From NCBI RefSeq assembly GCF_900106765.1, contig NZ_FNNG01000002.1, positions 1 through 64,000 on the forward strand: a stretch of DNA of 64,000 nucleotides. The letters run 5' to 3'. This DNA is from Tepidimicrobium xylanilyticum (lineage in GTDB: Bacteria > Bacillota > Clostridia > Tissierellales > Tepidimicrobiaceae). Under the pieces are notes generated by a model that made no database searches, was not told the DNA's origin, and saw only the letters and a program-made list of their open reading frames with translations. A program made the position numbers and the translations under genes. Below are positions 15,725 through 26,130 of this stretch, one piece after another. Within the stretch, counting starts at the first letter, position 1, and each line of letters begins with the position of its first letter.

Positions 15725-17389
15725 TTAAACTTCCATAATAATGGGTAGAATCATTGGATTCCTCTTTATCTTTTCAAAGATGAAGCTTCTTAGTGCATCT
15801 CTTATACTAGACTTCAGAGTCGCCCAATCGGTTATATTTTTCTTTTCGCATTCAGACAACACTTCTCTTATTACTTCTCTTGCTTCTTCCATCAAATCTT
15901 CTGATTCCCTTACATAAACAAAGCCCCTCGATACTATATCTGGACCAGCTATTACCTTACCTTCCTGTTTACTCATAGTAACTACCACTACGATCAAGCC
16001 ATCTTCAGACAGATGTTTTCTATCCCTCAGTACAATATTACCCACATCTCCAATTCCAAGACCATCTACCAATACATTACCTGAAGGTACTTCATGAGTT
16101 ATTGCTCCTGAATTTTTGGTAAATTCAATAACAGAACCGTTATTTGCTATAAAAATATTTTCTCTAGGCATACCCAATTCCATTGCCAATTCTCCATGTC
16201 TTTTTAAGTGCCTATATTCCCCGTGAACAGGTATAAAAAATTTAGGCTTTAATAAGGTGTGGATTAGTTTCAATTCCTCCTGACAAGCATGTCCTGAAAC
16301 ATGTACATCTGCTAATGATTCGTATATGACCTTAGTTCCTCTTTCAATCAACTTATTTATTACCCTAAAAATAGTTTTTTCATTTCCAGGTATTGGTGAA
16401 GCAGATATAATTACTAAATCATCGGGAACCAATTCAATCTTCCTATGCTCTGAAAATGCCATCCTAGCTAATGCAGACATAGGCTCCCCTTGACTTCCTG
16501 TAGTCAATATTACGATCTGATTGCTTGGGTACTTATGCATATCATTGATATCGATCATAGTTCCTTCTTTAATCCTTAAATATCCCAATTCATAAGCTAC
16601 ATTTATAGTATTTATCATACTTCTTCCCGAAACTACTACTTTTCTATTATATAGTTCTGCAGCATCAATTACCTGTTGAACTCTATGAACATTAGAAGCA
16701 AAAGTAGCAACTATTATCCTAGCAGGAGCTTTTATGAATATATCATTAAAAGTATCCCCCACAGTTTTTTCCGACATTGTATATCCGGGTCTTTCAACAT
16801 TTGTACTATCTGCTAATAAGACTAGTACTCCTTTACAACCTAGTTCAGCAAATTTGTATAAATCTATTAAATTATCATTTATAGGCGTAAAATCTATCTT
16901 AAAATCACCAGTATGGACTACCGTCCCTACAGGGGTATAAATTGCAATAGCTACGCTATCTGGTATGCTATGACTAGTCTTTATAAATTCTATCGTAAAA
17001 GAACCTAGTTTAAGCTTATTATTAGGTTGGAATTCAATCAATTTTACCTTGTCTAATCTATGTTCTTTTAATTTGTTTTCCACTAACCCTAAAGTTAACC
17101 TAGTTCCATAGACGGGCACATTCAATTTCCCTAGAAAATACGGCAACCCCCCAATATGATCTTCATGTCCGTGGGTTAGAAAGATTCCCTTAATCTTTTC
17201 TTTATTCTTCAATAGATAAGTAATATCAGGAATCACAACATCTATTCCCAACATTTCATCTTCCGGAAAGGTCATGCCACAGTCAACTACTATTATGTCA
17301 TCTTTATATTCAAAAACGGTAATATTCTTACCTATTTCACCTAATCCGCCTAATGGAATAATCTTTAACTTGTTCGTTTTCTTCGCCAC
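15725..17389 (-). CDS. rnj: Ribonuclease J
   Basis: This 554-residue metallo-beta-lactamase/beta-CASP nuclease matures and degrades RNA from the 5' end and endonucleolytically. Seen: the zinc motif HGHEDHIGG at residues 74-82, the beta-CASP segments (ASPIPGNE, the ADVHVSGHA region, HGEYRH), and the C-terminal dimer domain. The length equals that of RNase J1 (about 555). The start is GTG at 17389 with AAAGGAGATG before it. It has its own terminator. Confidence 0.95.
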   Translation of the reverse strand: MAKKTNKLKIIPLGGLGEIGKNITVFEYKDDIIVVDCGMTFPEDEMLGIDVVIPDITYLLKNKEKIKGIFLTHGHEDHIGGLPYFLGKLNVPVYGTRLTLGLVENKLKEHRLDKVKLIEFQPNNKLKLGSFTIEFIKTSHSIPDSVAIAIYTPVGTVVHTGDFKIDFTPINDNLIDLYKFAELGCKGVLVLLADSTNVERPGYTMSEKTVGDTFNDIFIKAPARIIVATFASNVHRVQQVIDAAELYNRKVVVSGRSMINTINVAYELGYLRIKEGTMIDINDMHKYPSNQIVILTTGSQGEPMSALARMAFSEHRKIELVPDDLVIISASPIPGNEKTIFRVINKLIERGTKVIYESLADVHVSGHACQEELKLIHTLLKPKFFIPVHGEYRHLKRHGELAMELGMPRENIFIANNGSVIEFTKNSGAITHEVPSGNVLVDGLGIGDVGNIVLRDRKHLSEDGLIVVVVTMSKQEGKVIAGPDIVSRGFVYVRESEDLMEEAREVIREVLSECEKKNITDWATLKSSIRDALRSFIFEKIKRNPMILPIIMEV

Positions 17390-17461
17390 TCTATCATCTC
17401 CTTTATATTAATTTCTCCAATTTGTATTCATATAAACCTTTGAATAGCTGTAAAATTTTCC

Positions 17462-17491
17462 TAAAAAAATGAATCCCCAAATGGGATTCAT
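17462..17491 (-). terminator. Rho-independent terminator of fur
   Basis: A 9-bp stem (ATGAATCCC with its complement) with a 5-base loop overlaps the fur stop codon and is followed by seven T on the minus strand. Confidence 0.9.
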
Positions 17492-17925
17492 ACTTGGCAA
17501 TCCGCACAGTATCCAAAAAACTTTACATTATGGTTAATTATTTTAAAATTGTTTTGTTCTTCAATCTGTTTTTCTAAGCTTTCCAATAGGTCTAGTTTGA
17601 CCTCCATTACTTTTCCACATTCTAGGCATATTAAGTGATGATGCTGATGGTTTTCCGAATCATTACATAGCTCATATCTGTTATAACCATCATCAAAATT
17701 AACCCTATAGATAATATTCAATTTTTCAAGCAATTGCAAAGTCCTATATACTGTGGCAATACCAATCTCAGGATACTTAGCCTTTACAATATCATATACT
17801 TCTTCTGGACTTAAATGTTTTTCATGATTTTCAATAATTGCATCTAAAATTGCCCGTCTTTGCGTAGTTAACTTATAACCTTCCTCTTTAAACTTTTCTT
17901 TCATTTCTTCCATATTGATTTCCAT
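17488..17925 (-). CDS. fur: Fur-family metal-dependent regulator
   Basis: This 145-residue protein has a winged helix (residues 8-85, TTQRRAILDAI and GIATVYRTLQLLEKL) and a dimerisation/metal domain with HQHHHLICLECGK and a C-terminal CADC, giving the two CxxC pairs of the structural zinc site. It represses targets with Fe(II) or a related metal. It could be a PerR or Zur relative; the motifs do not decide. It lies between rnj and the DUF1292-ruvX genes as in many Clostridia. Confidence 0.9.
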   Translation of the reverse strand: MEINMEEMKEKFKEEGYKLTTQRRAILDAIIENHEKHLSPEEVYDIVKAKYPEIGIATVYRTLQLLEKLNIIYRVNFDDGYNRYELCNDSENHQHHHLICLECGKVMEVKLDLLESLEKQIEEQNNFKIINHNVKFFGYCADCQV

Positions 17926-17992
17926 TTTTTCACCCGCTTATAATTCTATATTATAGAATACTAGTATAACCTTAACTTGTCAAGCATAGAAT

Positions 17993-18244
17993 TTACTGTA
18001 ATCTCTCTTTTTGAATCTCCTCATAAGCTTCAATAACATCCTTCAACTCTTCATCGTTATCAATACCTACCAGAATTATTCCTCCATCATCATCATATTC
18101 TATTCTCAATAAATAAGTTGAGGACTTCAAATCATTTACTGGTAGTAAAGCTGCATATTCTGAGTCATCTAATCCAAAGGTAGCCAATACCTGGAATTCA
18201 ACTTTATTTCCCATTTCATCCAATAATGTAATTCTTTCAGTCAT
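17993..18244 (-). CDS. DUF1292 (YrzB-like) protein
   Basis: This 83-residue acidic protein has the DUF1292 pattern: TERITLLDEMGNKVEFQVL, then EYAALLPV and DDGGIILVGIDNDEEL. Function is unknown. In Firmicutes it regularly lies between ireB-ruvX and mltG or fur, as it does here. The start at 18244 has a GAGGGTGAGGAG site. Confidence 0.88.
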   Translation of the reverse strand: MTERITLLDEMGNKVEFQVLATFGLDDSEYAALLPVNDLKSSTYLLRIEYDDDGGIILVGIDNDEELKDVIEAYEEIQKERLQ

Positions 18245-18256
18245 CTCCTCACCCTC

Positions 18257-18667
18257 TCATTTTCTATCCAAATAATTTTGAAGTATATAAGTAGCTGCAA
18301 CCTTATCTATTACTTTTTTCCTATTTTTTCTGCTTACATCCCCTTCTAATAGAATCCTTTCTGCTGCAACAGTGGTAAGCCGCTCATCTTGTAATACAAT
18401 TTCTATATCAACTTTCCCCTTTAATTTATCAACAAATTTCAAGACCTTTTCTCCCTGTACCCCAATGGTATTATTCATATTCTTTGGCAAACCGATAACT
18501 AATTTCGTTACATTGTATTCGTTAATTAATTCCTTGATCTCATCTATATCCTTTTTATAACTTTCCCTTCTAATGGTTTTTAACCCTTGAGCCGTTAATA
18601 GTAAAGGATCGCTAATAGCTACACCAATAGTTTTATCTCCTATATCTAATCCCATTATCCTTTCCAT
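18257..18667 (-). CDS. ruvX: Putative Holliday junction resolvase RuvX/YqgF
   Basis: This protein of about 136 residues has the RNase H-like fold of the YqgF family: [16 protein letters not shown] (first catalytic Asp), [11 protein letters not shown], and [11 protein letters not shown]. YqgF acts in pre-16S rRNA end processing and is also described as a resolvase. The ATG at 18667 after AGGGAG is preferred over an in-frame TTG at 18685. Confidence 0.9.
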   Translation of the reverse strand: MERIMGLDIGDKTIGVAISDPLLLTAQGLKTIRRESYKKDIDEIKELINEYNVTKLVIGLPKNMNNTIGVQGEKVLKFVDKLKGKVDIEIVLQDERLTTVAAERILLEGDVSRKNRKKVIDKVAATYILQNYLDRK

Positions 18668-18677
18668 AATTCTCTCC

Positions 18678-19625
18678 CTATACAATCTTTATACAAAATT
18701 CAGGACAGCCTCTTGCACAATAGCTGCAAAGTATACAATTGTCATTTGGCACAGCTTTTCCATCAATTATATCAATTCCATTGTGTTTACATATACTTTT
18801 ACAGTTACCGCAGCCTATACAATAATCAGCTACTACCAGGTTCCTCTTTCTGCTAGTTAGAACTCTTTTTAATTCAGAAGAAATTTTCCCTGTTTCTATT
18901 AAACTAGTATTGCAATCTACCTCTTCTTTAGATTGCATACCTATGGCAATGGAATGTATATAGGGAATATTTCTTACAAAATTAAAAGCTTCTTCTAACT
19001 GAGATATTAGATGGCCTCCTCCTAAAGGTTTCATGGAATATATGCCTTTACCCTTATTATATGCTTTTTTAATAGCTATTAACATATCATTTACACTGCC
19101 ATCCTGGATACCAATTCCTTCCCTGTTGACTATAGGATGGATAATCTCGATTTCGTCATAACTTATTGCGCCTAATACCCCCTCTACTTTATGGGTGGAA
19201 ATGCCTATGCTTCTTATTTTACCCATCTTCTTAGCTTCCAAAAAATATTCTATGGCCTCCATATGGCCTCTTAAAGTATGGATACTCTCCTGCTCATGGA
19301 GCATAAAAATATCTATATAATCTGTATTAAGCTCTTTTAAAGCCTTGTTTAAACTCTTTTCTGCCATTTCTTTCGTATAAGCATAGCATTTGGTGGCTAA
19401 TACATAGTCCTCTCTATCTATCCCTTCTAATGCCTTTCGTATATACTGGTAATTATCATATATCTCAGCTGTATCTAAGAAGTTAATTCCCTTAGAATAG
19501 GCATATTGAATAAGGTAAGCCCCTTCTTCAATAGTTAAGTTTGCTTGGAAAGGAGTCATGGTTAAAGAACCAAAACATAGTCTTGAAACTACTATACCAG
19601 TATTTCCTAGTTCTATTCTATCCAA
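18678..19625 (-). CDS. Aldo/keto reductase with C-terminal ferredoxin domain
   Basis: This 315-residue fusion has an aldo/keto reductase barrel at residues 1-235 ([11 protein letters not shown] with the catalytic Tyr, ATKCYAYTK with the Lys) and then a two-cluster 4Fe-4S domain ([11 protein letters not shown] and [11 protein letters not shown], about residues 268-308). Proteins of this layout are common in anaerobes and probably couple NAD(P)H and ferredoxin-type electron flow. The substrate is unknown. The start is TTG at 19625, overlapping the stop of the upstream gene by eight bases, which suggests translational coupling. Confidence 0.82.
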   Translation of the reverse strand: MDRIELGNTGIVVSRLCFGSLTMTPFQANLTIEEGAYLIQYAYSKGINFLDTAEIYDNYQYIRKALEGIDREDYVLATKCYAYTKEMAEKSLNKALKELNTDYIDIFMLHEQESIHTLRGHMEAIEYFLEAKKMGKIRSIGISTHKVEGVLGAISYDEIEIIHPIVNREGIGIQDGSVNDMLIAIKKAYNKGKGIYSMKPLGGGHLISQLEEAFNFVRNIPYIHSIAIGMQSKEEVDCNTSLIETGKISSELKRVLTSRKRNLVVADYCIGCGNCKSICKHNGIDIIDGKAVPNDNCILCSYCARGCPEFCIKIV

Positions 19626-21786
19626 TTTCGTCCACTTCCTGTCCTATTTTATCTTCCTCACCTATTACTATAAAGAGTAGTAATATTGTAGCCATATTAA
19701 TTGATATTGCCGATAATATCAATCCAGAATCATTAACTAAAAATCCAATTATACTACCAGCTATACATGAAAGATAACCATTCCCCAATCTACTTACCAT
19801 GAATGAATTAACTCTATCCCTATAATAATGGGATACAATAATTTGAGCAAATATATTTATAATTATCACTCTAGTCCAAAATGAAATGCCAATTAATCTT
19901 ACATTCATCAATAATTTTCTGTCGATAATATTCTTTACAAAGCCTATTCCCTTTTCGTTGATAGACAACAAGGTATTACCTAAATGGGTGGGGCTGTGGC
20001 TAAATCTTATGTCCAAATACCCTAAAAAGCCAATAGCCATACCAATTATAAAAAGAGTTAGTATTGTGTTTTTTAAATTCAAATTTTTGCCATACAGTCC
20101 GCAGACAAAATAAATACTAGATGATAGTAATGCAATTGTACCTCCAACATTAGCACCTAAATTTGGATGCCCCACTAATACCGTTGTGCCAATCATCACT
20201 AATATGGGTATAATTTTTTTACTATACTTTTCATATAATAATCCTGCTGTCATACAAGAGACCATTAAAAACAGTCCTACCATTTCATTTCCTATACCAA
20301 AATACCTAGCTCCAATGATGGGATCATGGCTTAACACGGAATATTTGGTAAAATATCCCTTTAACAAAATATCAAAAAATAGTAAAATAAAATACAAATA
20401 AGTAACAACCAATATATTCTTAGAGCTATTACACTTATAGAATACATATATAACTAAACTTGAAAACAAAGTTAACGCTAGAATAAATATTATCAAATTA
20501 TCTATTCTAAATGAAGATATAATCATAAAGGCCAATGGTAGAACATAAATTAACAATAAACCAGTCTTCAATCCTCTAAGGATTTGCTCATTAGGTACAA
20601 TATTTAATAAAACCAATGCTATAATCAATAATATTATAACAAGGCTTATAGTCCCATAGGTTGATAAGGTTTTTGACCTTGTTTTAGACATTAAATTAAT
20701 TGGACCAATTATAGATTTAATATAATTTAAACTATCCTCTATTTCCACATATTCAATGGGATTACCTGCCATATTTTCTGGCTTCAAGTCTAAAAACTTA
20801 ACAACGGTAGGAGAAATATCCAAATTGGCAATAATCCCATTTTGCCTAGTTGTATTAGACACAACTATTCCCTTCATAACGTTTTTTCCCCAGATTATAA
20901 TTGGCGATAACCTATTTCCATCAATTCTCTCCTCTCCGCTGTTAGGGCTGAGTATCATTAATAGGGAATTATCTTTATCTATTATATTGAGCAAGCCCTC
21001 AATAAATTCGTCAATGTTGTTAAGTATCACATTCCTCTTTTGATAAAACTCATCGGTAGATAAATTAGCTCCATAACTATTTAGACGATTTAAATCTCCA
21101 GTATCTACCACTATTAAAGATGCATCCGATTTTACCCTTTCTATCTCATCTAATATTTTATCATAATCTGTCCTAATGCCGTAAGGATAAAAATTATCTT
21201 TAACTAAAATATCATCAACATTTCCATAATCTATTAACCCATCGGGGTCCATTGGTATTAATGCAGAGGTTCTTATTAGCTCCTCATCTGTATCGCTATT
21301 ACCGAAAACTGCAGTTTTTAAACCTGATTTATGTAAAGTATAACCTAAGGCTCCTATGAATGGAGAATACTTATTATCCTCATTCTGATTGTAGAGCCTT
21401 CCCATTTGAATATTCCCAACTTCATATTGCTTATCCATTAATCCTATTCTGCTTTCATATATAGCTTTAAATTCTTTATCTAAATTATGAAATTGGCTGC
21501 TGTCATAATTAGCAAATGCTTTATTTGATGCATTTATAGTAGCAAAGCTTTCCGCTCCTCTATATCCATTTAAACCTCTAACATTCATAAGTCCTATACT
21601 GGAATCTTCAATCAACCCCAGTAAATTAGGCATATTATCTATATCAGATAAGGTCATTTTATTTACTATTATCATGTACACATTTTTATTTCCATAATGG
21701 TTATCATGACAAAAACTATATTCAGCATGGATAAATATTAAAAATAAAACCATAATAGCTATAACAAGTTCTTTATATCTATTCAC
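19618..21786 (-). CDS. Large membrane protein with alkaline-phosphatase-like ectodomain
   Basis: This 722-residue protein has an N-terminal signal/anchor (residues 7-25), an extracytoplasmic domain of about 320 residues, then about nine hydrophobic segments from residue 370 to the end. The ectodomain shows alkaline phosphatase/sulfatase superfamily features (VYMIIVNKMTLSDI near the start, VVDTGDLNR, LLMILSPNSGEER, then PIIIWGKNV and ISPTVVKFLDL), but the nucleophile position is not obvious. Substrate and role are unknown. It is coupled to the aldo/keto reductase and lies in the conserved alaS-ireB-ruvX region. It might act on a lipid-linked or cell-wall polymer. Confidence 0.65.
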   Translation of the reverse strand: MNRYKELVIAIMVLFLIFIHAEYSFCHDNHYGNKNVYMIIVNKMTLSDIDNMPNLLGLIEDSSIGLMNVRGLNGYRGAESFATINASNKAFANYDSSQFHNLDKEFKAIYESRIGLMDKQYEVGNIQMGRLYNQNEDNKYSPFIGALGYTLHKSGLKTAVFGNSDTDEELIRTSALIPMDPDGLIDYGNVDDILVKDNFYPYGIRTDYDKILDEIERVKSDASLIVVDTGDLNRLNSYGANLSTDEFYQKRNVILNNIDEFIEGLLNIIDKDNSLLMILSPNSGEERIDGNRLSPIIIWGKNVMKGIVVSNTTRQNGIIANLDISPTVVKFLDLKPENMAGNPIEYVEIEDSLNYIKSIIGPINLMSKTRSKTLSTYGTISLVIILLIIALVLLNIVPNEQILRGLKTGLLLIYVLPLAFMIISSFRIDNLIIFILALTLFSSLVIYVFYKCNSSKNILVVTYLYFILLFFDILLKGYFTKYSVLSHDPIIGARYFGIGNEMVGLFLMVSCMTAGLLYEKYSKKIIPILVMIGTTVLVGHPNLGANVGGTIALLSSSIYFVCGLYGKNLNLKNTILTLFIIGMAIGFLGYLDIRFSHSPTHLGNTLLSINEKGIGFVKNIIDRKLLMNVRLIGISFWTRVIIINIFAQIIVSHYYRDRVNSFMVSRLGNGYLSCIAGSIIGFLVNDSGLILSAISINMATILLLFIVIGEEDKIGQEVDEIG

Positions 21787-21808
21787 CTTTGTTTCTCTCC
21801 CAAAGCCT

Positions 21809-22066
21809 CTATTTTTCTCCTAAATAGTTCCGTAAAATTTCCTCCAATAATTCGTCTCTTTCAATTTTTCTGATTAAACTTCTAGCATTATTATGACTAG
21901 TAATATAAGTTGGATCTCCTGACAGTATATAACCTATTATTTGATTAATTGGATCATAACCCTTCTCCCTTAAAGCATTGTAAACTGTAATAATTATATC
22001 CCTTGCCTCATTTATATTTTCTTTAGGTGCCTCAAATTTCATGGTCTCATTGAAATTATTACTCAT
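21809..22066 (-). CDS. ireB: IreB family protein (DUF965)
   Basis: This 85-residue protein has the IreB signature [20 protein letters not shown] (here [14 protein letters not shown]) and [19 protein letters not shown]. In Enterococcus, IreB is a phosphorylation target of the Ser/Thr kinase IreK and affects cephalosporin resistance. It lies between alaS and ruvX as usual. Confidence 0.92.
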   Translation of the reverse strand: MSNNFNETMKFEAPKENINEARDIIITVYNALREKGYDPINQIIGYILSGDPTYITSHNNARSLIRKIERDELLEEILRNYLGEK

Positions 22067-22117
22067 TATAACACCCCCTGTAATATTTATATCATATCAC
22101 AAATACTATATACAGTG

Positions 22118-22156
22118 TGAAATAAATATTAGCCTAAAAGGCTAATATTTATTTCA
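22118..22156 (-). terminator. Hairpin terminator between alaS and ireB
   Basis: A perfect 17-bp AT-rich stem with a 5-base loop overlaps the alaS stop codon. The tail is not strongly U-rich, so termination may be partial. Confidence 0.65.
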
Positions 22157-24788
22157 TCTGTGATGTAATAATTGTTGAAACCATATTTAAAGCTTCATCA
22201 ACTTTTGAGATATCCTTTCCTCCTGCTTGTGCCATATCAGGACGACCGCCACCACCACCGCCTGTGATCTTAGCTACCTCCCTGATAATATTGCCAGCAT
22301 GAACTCCTTTTTCGACCAAATCCTTGGTAGCCATTGTAACAAAGGATAACTTTCCATCATTAACACTAGCTAATACGACTATACAGGATTTTACCTTATC
22401 CCTTATTTTATCACCTAAATCTCTCAAGCTATTCATATCCATATTTTCAACCTTATATACAATTAGATTCATTCCATTTACAACTTGTTTTGAATCGATT
22501 ATATCATCTACAATAGACAATGCCATCTTAGATTTAAGAGAATCAATCTGTTTGTCCTTTTCTTTCAACTCTTCAATTATATTTTCAATCCTATTTACTA
22601 TTTCCTTCCTATTACTTTTCAAAATATACCCTATTCTATCTAGGTCTCGTTCCAATTCTAGTAAATATTCGTAAACACCTTTGCCCGTTACAGCCTCAAT
22701 TCTTCTTACTCCAGCTGCAATACTGGACTCACTAATGATCTTAAATAGCCCAATATGAGAAGTATTAGCAACATGGGTCCCTCCACACAACTCTTTAGAA
22801 TAATTGCCCATTTGAACAACTCTAACTATGTCTTTATACTTATCTTCAAATAGTCCAATTACCCCCATTTTTTCCGATTCATCTAAAGACATCTCCATAG
22901 TTTTTACCTCTAAAGATTCCAATATCTTCTCATTTACTATTCTTTCTATCTTCTTTAATTCTTCTTCCTTAACTGCCTCATAATGAGTAAAATCGAATCT
23001 CAATCTATTGGGTAGTACAATGGAACCAGCTTGGGAAACGTGGTCGCCTAGTACTTCTCTTAAAGCCTGATGTAGTAAATGGGTTGCAGAGTGGTTTCTC
23101 ATAGTATTATTTCTATTTTCTTCATCCACTTTTGCTAAAACCCTGTCTCCAACTTTTAGACTTCCCATTTCAACCTTTACAAAATGGATAATCGTTTCAT
23201 CTTTAGTTCGCTTAGTATCTATTACTTTTCCTTTAAAACCATCGTTTTCAATAAAACCTATATCCCCAACCTGACCTCCGCTTTCACCGTAGAATGGGGT
23301 TTCTTTCAAAATTATTATTCCTTCTTCCCCTTCTTCCATTTCATCAACCTTATTTCCATCTATAAATATATCCAATACTTCCGTATTCAAAGATAATATA
23401 TCGTATCCTCTAAATACTACATCATATCCAATTATTTCTTCTAAAGGACTTCCCTTCTTCCAACCAGAATCGGTATATTCTTCTCTAGCTTTTCTAGCTC
23501 TTTGTCTTTGTTCCTCCATATATTTATTAAATTCATCTTCTCTAACCTTCAAACCCTTTTCTTCTAATATTTCTTTAGTTAAATCTAGTGGGAAACCATA
23601 AGTATCATATAGTTTAAAAGCCTTTTCTCCGTCTAAATATTCTCCCTTATGCTCAAGTATTTGCTTAATATATTCTTCCAATATGTGAATTCCTTGATGT
23701 ATTGTTTCTTGGAATTTCTCCTCTTCGACCTGTACTACTTTCTTTATCTGGCCTTCCCTTTCTTTAATCTCCTCATATTCCACTTTCCAAGAATCTATAA
23801 CAGTTTCAACAATATCCTTTAGAAATGGCTTATTGATTCCCAATAGTTTTCCATGTCGTGCCGCTCTCCTTATTAGTCTCCTTAAAACATAACCTCTACC
23901 TTCATTACTTGGCAATACTCCATCTGAAACTAAGAAAGTCATAGCCCTAGCATGGTCAGTTATAACCCTTATAGAAACATCTGCTTTTGGATCTACTCCA
24001 TACTTCTTATCCGATATCATTTCCACCTTGTTAATAATCTTTCTGATCTCTTTAACTTCAAATATATTATCGGCTCCTTCTATGACTGCTGCTATTCTTT
24101 CTAAGCCCATTCCAGTGTCAATATTAGGATTTTTTAATGGATAATAGTTTCCAGATTCATCTTTATCAAACTGGGTGAAAACTAGATTCCATACTTCTAT
24201 ATATCTATCGCAATCACAACCTGGTTTACACTCTTCTTTGCCACAACCATACTCTTCTCCCCTATCTACATATATCTCAGAGCAGGGACCACAAGGTCCT
24301 ACTTCAAGTTCCCAAAAGTTGTCTTCTTTTCCCAATCGGACAATTTTAGAATCATCTAAGCCAATAACCTTATTCCATATCTCGTAAACTTCATCATCTT
24401 CCAGATAAATAGATGCCCATAACCTTTCCTTAGGAATTTGCAAATTTTCTGTTAAAAACTCCCAAGCCCATTGTATTGCCTCTTTTTTGAAATAATCGCC
24501 AAATGAAAAATTACCTAGCATTTCAAAAAAAGTTGCATGTCTGTCGGTTTTACCCACATTATCAATATCTGCCGTCCTAATACACTTCTGACATGTAACC
24601 ACTCTTTTGCTTGGTGGAATTTTCTCTCCAGTAAAGTAAGGTTTTAAAGGTGCCATACCAGCATTGATAAGTAATAAACTTTTATCATTTTTAGGCACTA
24701 AAGAAAAGCTTGGTAAATCTAGGTGGTCTTTTCCTTTGAAAAATTCAATAAATTCTCTTCTAATCTCATGTAAACCAATTTTTTTCAT
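22149..24788 (-). CDS. alaS: Alanyl-tRNA synthetase
   Basis: This 879-residue class II synthetase charges tRNA-Ala. Seen: the catalytic core at residues 1-240, with the N-terminal FEMLGNFSFGDYF motif 1-2 region and GLERIAAV motif 3; the editing domain with the zinc-binding HSATHLLH near residue 567 and CGGTHV near 667; and the C-Ala domain ending in GGGGGGRPDMAQAGG. Length is normal. The ATG at 24788 after GAGGTG is chosen. It lacks a T-box leader, unlike leuS and asnS here. Confidence 0.97.
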   Translation of the reverse strand: MKKIGLHEIRREFIEFFKGKDHLDLPSFSLVPKNDKSLLLINAGMAPLKPYFTGEKIPPSKRVVTCQKCIRTADIDNVGKTDRHATFFEMLGNFSFGDYFKKEAIQWAWEFLTENLQIPKERLWASIYLEDDEVYEIWNKVIGLDDSKIVRLGKEDNFWELEVGPCGPCSEIYVDRGEEYGCGKEECKPGCDCDRYIEVWNLVFTQFDKDESGNYYPLKNPNIDTGMGLERIAAVIEGADNIFEVKEIRKIINKVEMISDKKYGVDPKADVSIRVITDHARAMTFLVSDGVLPSNEGRGYVLRRLIRRAARHGKLLGINKPFLKDIVETVIDSWKVEYEEIKEREGQIKKVVQVEEEKFQETIHQGIHILEEYIKQILEHKGEYLDGEKAFKLYDTYGFPLDLTKEILEEKGLKVREDEFNKYMEEQRQRARKAREEYTDSGWKKGSPLEEIIGYDVVFRGYDILSLNTEVLDIFIDGNKVDEMEEGEEGIIILKETPFYGESGGQVGDIGFIENDGFKGKVIDTKRTKDETIIHFVKVEMGSLKVGDRVLAKVDEENRNNTMRNHSATHLLHQALREVLGDHVSQAGSIVLPNRLRFDFTHYEAVKEEELKKIERIVNEKILESLEVKTMEMSLDESEKMGVIGLFEDKYKDIVRVVQMGNYSKELCGGTHVANTSHIGLFKIISESSIAAGVRRIEAVTGKGVYEYLLELERDLDRIGYILKSNRKEIVNRIENIIEELKEKDKQIDSLKSKMALSIVDDIIDSKQVVNGMNLIVYKVENMDMNSLRDLGDKIRDKVKSCIVVLASVNDGKLSFVTMATKDLVEKGVHAGNIIREVAKITGGGGGGRPDMAQAGGKDISKVDEALNMVSTIITSQMK

Positions 24789-24811
24789 CAACAGTACACC
24801 TCGCTTCGTTT

Positions 24812-24841
24812 TAAAAAAATACGTCCCTCATCAAAGGGACG
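24812..24841 (-). terminator. Terminator between the AI-2E permease gene and alaS
   Basis: A 7-bp stem CGTCCCT/AGGGACG is followed by seven T on the minus strand, ending 24 bases before alaS. It most simply ends the permease transcript. It could also be an attenuator of alaS, but no antiterminator or T-box sequence is visible. Confidence 0.75.
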
Positions 24842-24898
24842 AGAATTCACGTTTATGTCTATATTGGATTATAAATTAAACTAATTTATTTGTCAAAC

Positions 24899-26083
24899 CT
24901 ATAAATTCTTCATTCTGATCCTTTCAAGAAAGAAACCTAATAATATTTTAAAGACCGCAACTACAGGGACGGAAAATATCATCCCCATAACTCCAAAAAC
25001 TCCGCCACCAATTATTAAAGATAATAATATGATGATGGGATGCATTCCAGTAGTCTCACCGATGATCTTTGGAGCCAAAACGTTGTTCTCAACCCACTGT
25101 ATTCCAATAAACATTATAGCTACCCATAATGCCTTTATAGGACTAGATACAAAGGCAAAGAATACTGCTGGCAAGAAGCCTAAAAAAGGTCCGAAGTATG
25201 GGATTATATCTGCAATTCCCGTTATTATTCCAATAACTACAGCAAAATCTATACGTAATATTAATAGCAAAATGGTAGTAGCAATTCCTACATAAACTGC
25301 AAGAATAAACCTACCTCTAATAAATTGGCTTAAGACTCTATCAATTTCTATAGAAAGTTCTTTTACCTCTTTTCTATATTTTTTTGGCATTAATAGGTAC
25401 AAATTCGCCTTAAAATATTCTTTATCCTTAATGAAGTAAAAAGTCAATATTGGTATTAAAATAAGGCTAACTACTTTTGAAAAAGTAGAAATTATCCCTT
25501 CAATAAATTTGCTAACACTTGTAATTATAACACTTTCTAAATTACTGATGCTATTTAAAATAACTGCTTCTATCCCCTGTATAATAGGAGGCATATTATC
25601 AATACTTATATAGTATCTATAATAGATATCGTCAATAAAATCTGTTATTTTTTCAAAATACATGGGTAAAATGCTAATAAATCTCCTTACTTCTTTTGCA
25701 GTTCTTGGAAATACGGAAAAAGATAGTATGAGTATTACTCCTATAATAACCAAATAGACAATTATTGCTCCCCAGCCTCTTGAAATCCTACGCTTTTCTA
25801 AATAATTTACAATAGGATTAAATAAATAAGCTAAAACCGCAGAGGTTATTATAGTATATATTGTATCTACTATTATACTATATCTTTTAGCCAAAAAATA
25901 GAAAATATATATGATAACAATTGAAAATATGGCTGGAAGTATTTTTTTCTTATTTATTCTAATTCGGTTGCTATCATCTACGTATCTATTTCCTATATGT
26001 ATTAAATAGTAAATAATTAAAATCAATAGAATAGTAACAACAACCACCAAGTTCCTAATTAAAACTGACGAATTCACATTCAT
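24899..26083 (-). CDS. AI-2E/PerM family permease
   Basis: This protein of about 394 residues has some eight transmembrane helices in the AI-2E exporter-like (UPF0118, PerM/YdbI/YtvI) pattern. Seen: two N-terminal helices plus a pair at 50-90, a periplasmic helical segment (130-200), and the C-terminal signature region DIIPYFGPFLGFLPAV at about 285 and IQWVENNVLAPKIIG at about 325. Family members have been linked to export of autoinducer-2 or sodium; the substrate here is unknown. The ATG at 26083 is preferred over the GTG at 26098, which is too near the AGGTGGAG site. Confidence 0.85.
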   Translation of the reverse strand: MNVNSSVLIRNLVVVVTILLILIIYYLIHIGNRYVDDSNRIRINKKKILPAIFSIVIIYIFYFLAKRYSIIVDTIYTIITSAVLAYLFNPIVNYLEKRRISRGWGAIIVYLVIIGVILILSFSVFPRTAKEVRRFISILPMYFEKITDFIDDIYYRYYISIDNMPPIIQGIEAVILNSISNLESVIITSVSKFIEGIISTFSKVVSLILIPILTFYFIKDKEYFKANLYLLMPKKYRKEVKELSIEIDRVLSQFIRGRFILAVYVGIATTILLLILRIDFAVVIGIITGIADIIPYFGPFLGFLPAVFFAFVSSPIKALWVAIMFIGIQWVENNVLAPKIIGETTGMHPIIILLSLIIGGGVFGVMGMIFSVPVVAVFKILLGFFLERIRMKNL

Positions 26084-26130
26084 AATACTTGTCTCCACCT
26101 ATTTTATTCTAATAGGCAGCCCTGTGCTGC

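Noticed and set aside
24789-24898. T-box leader for alaS
   Set aside because: No AGGGTGG-type T-box sequence or Stem I; only a simple terminator hairpin is present.
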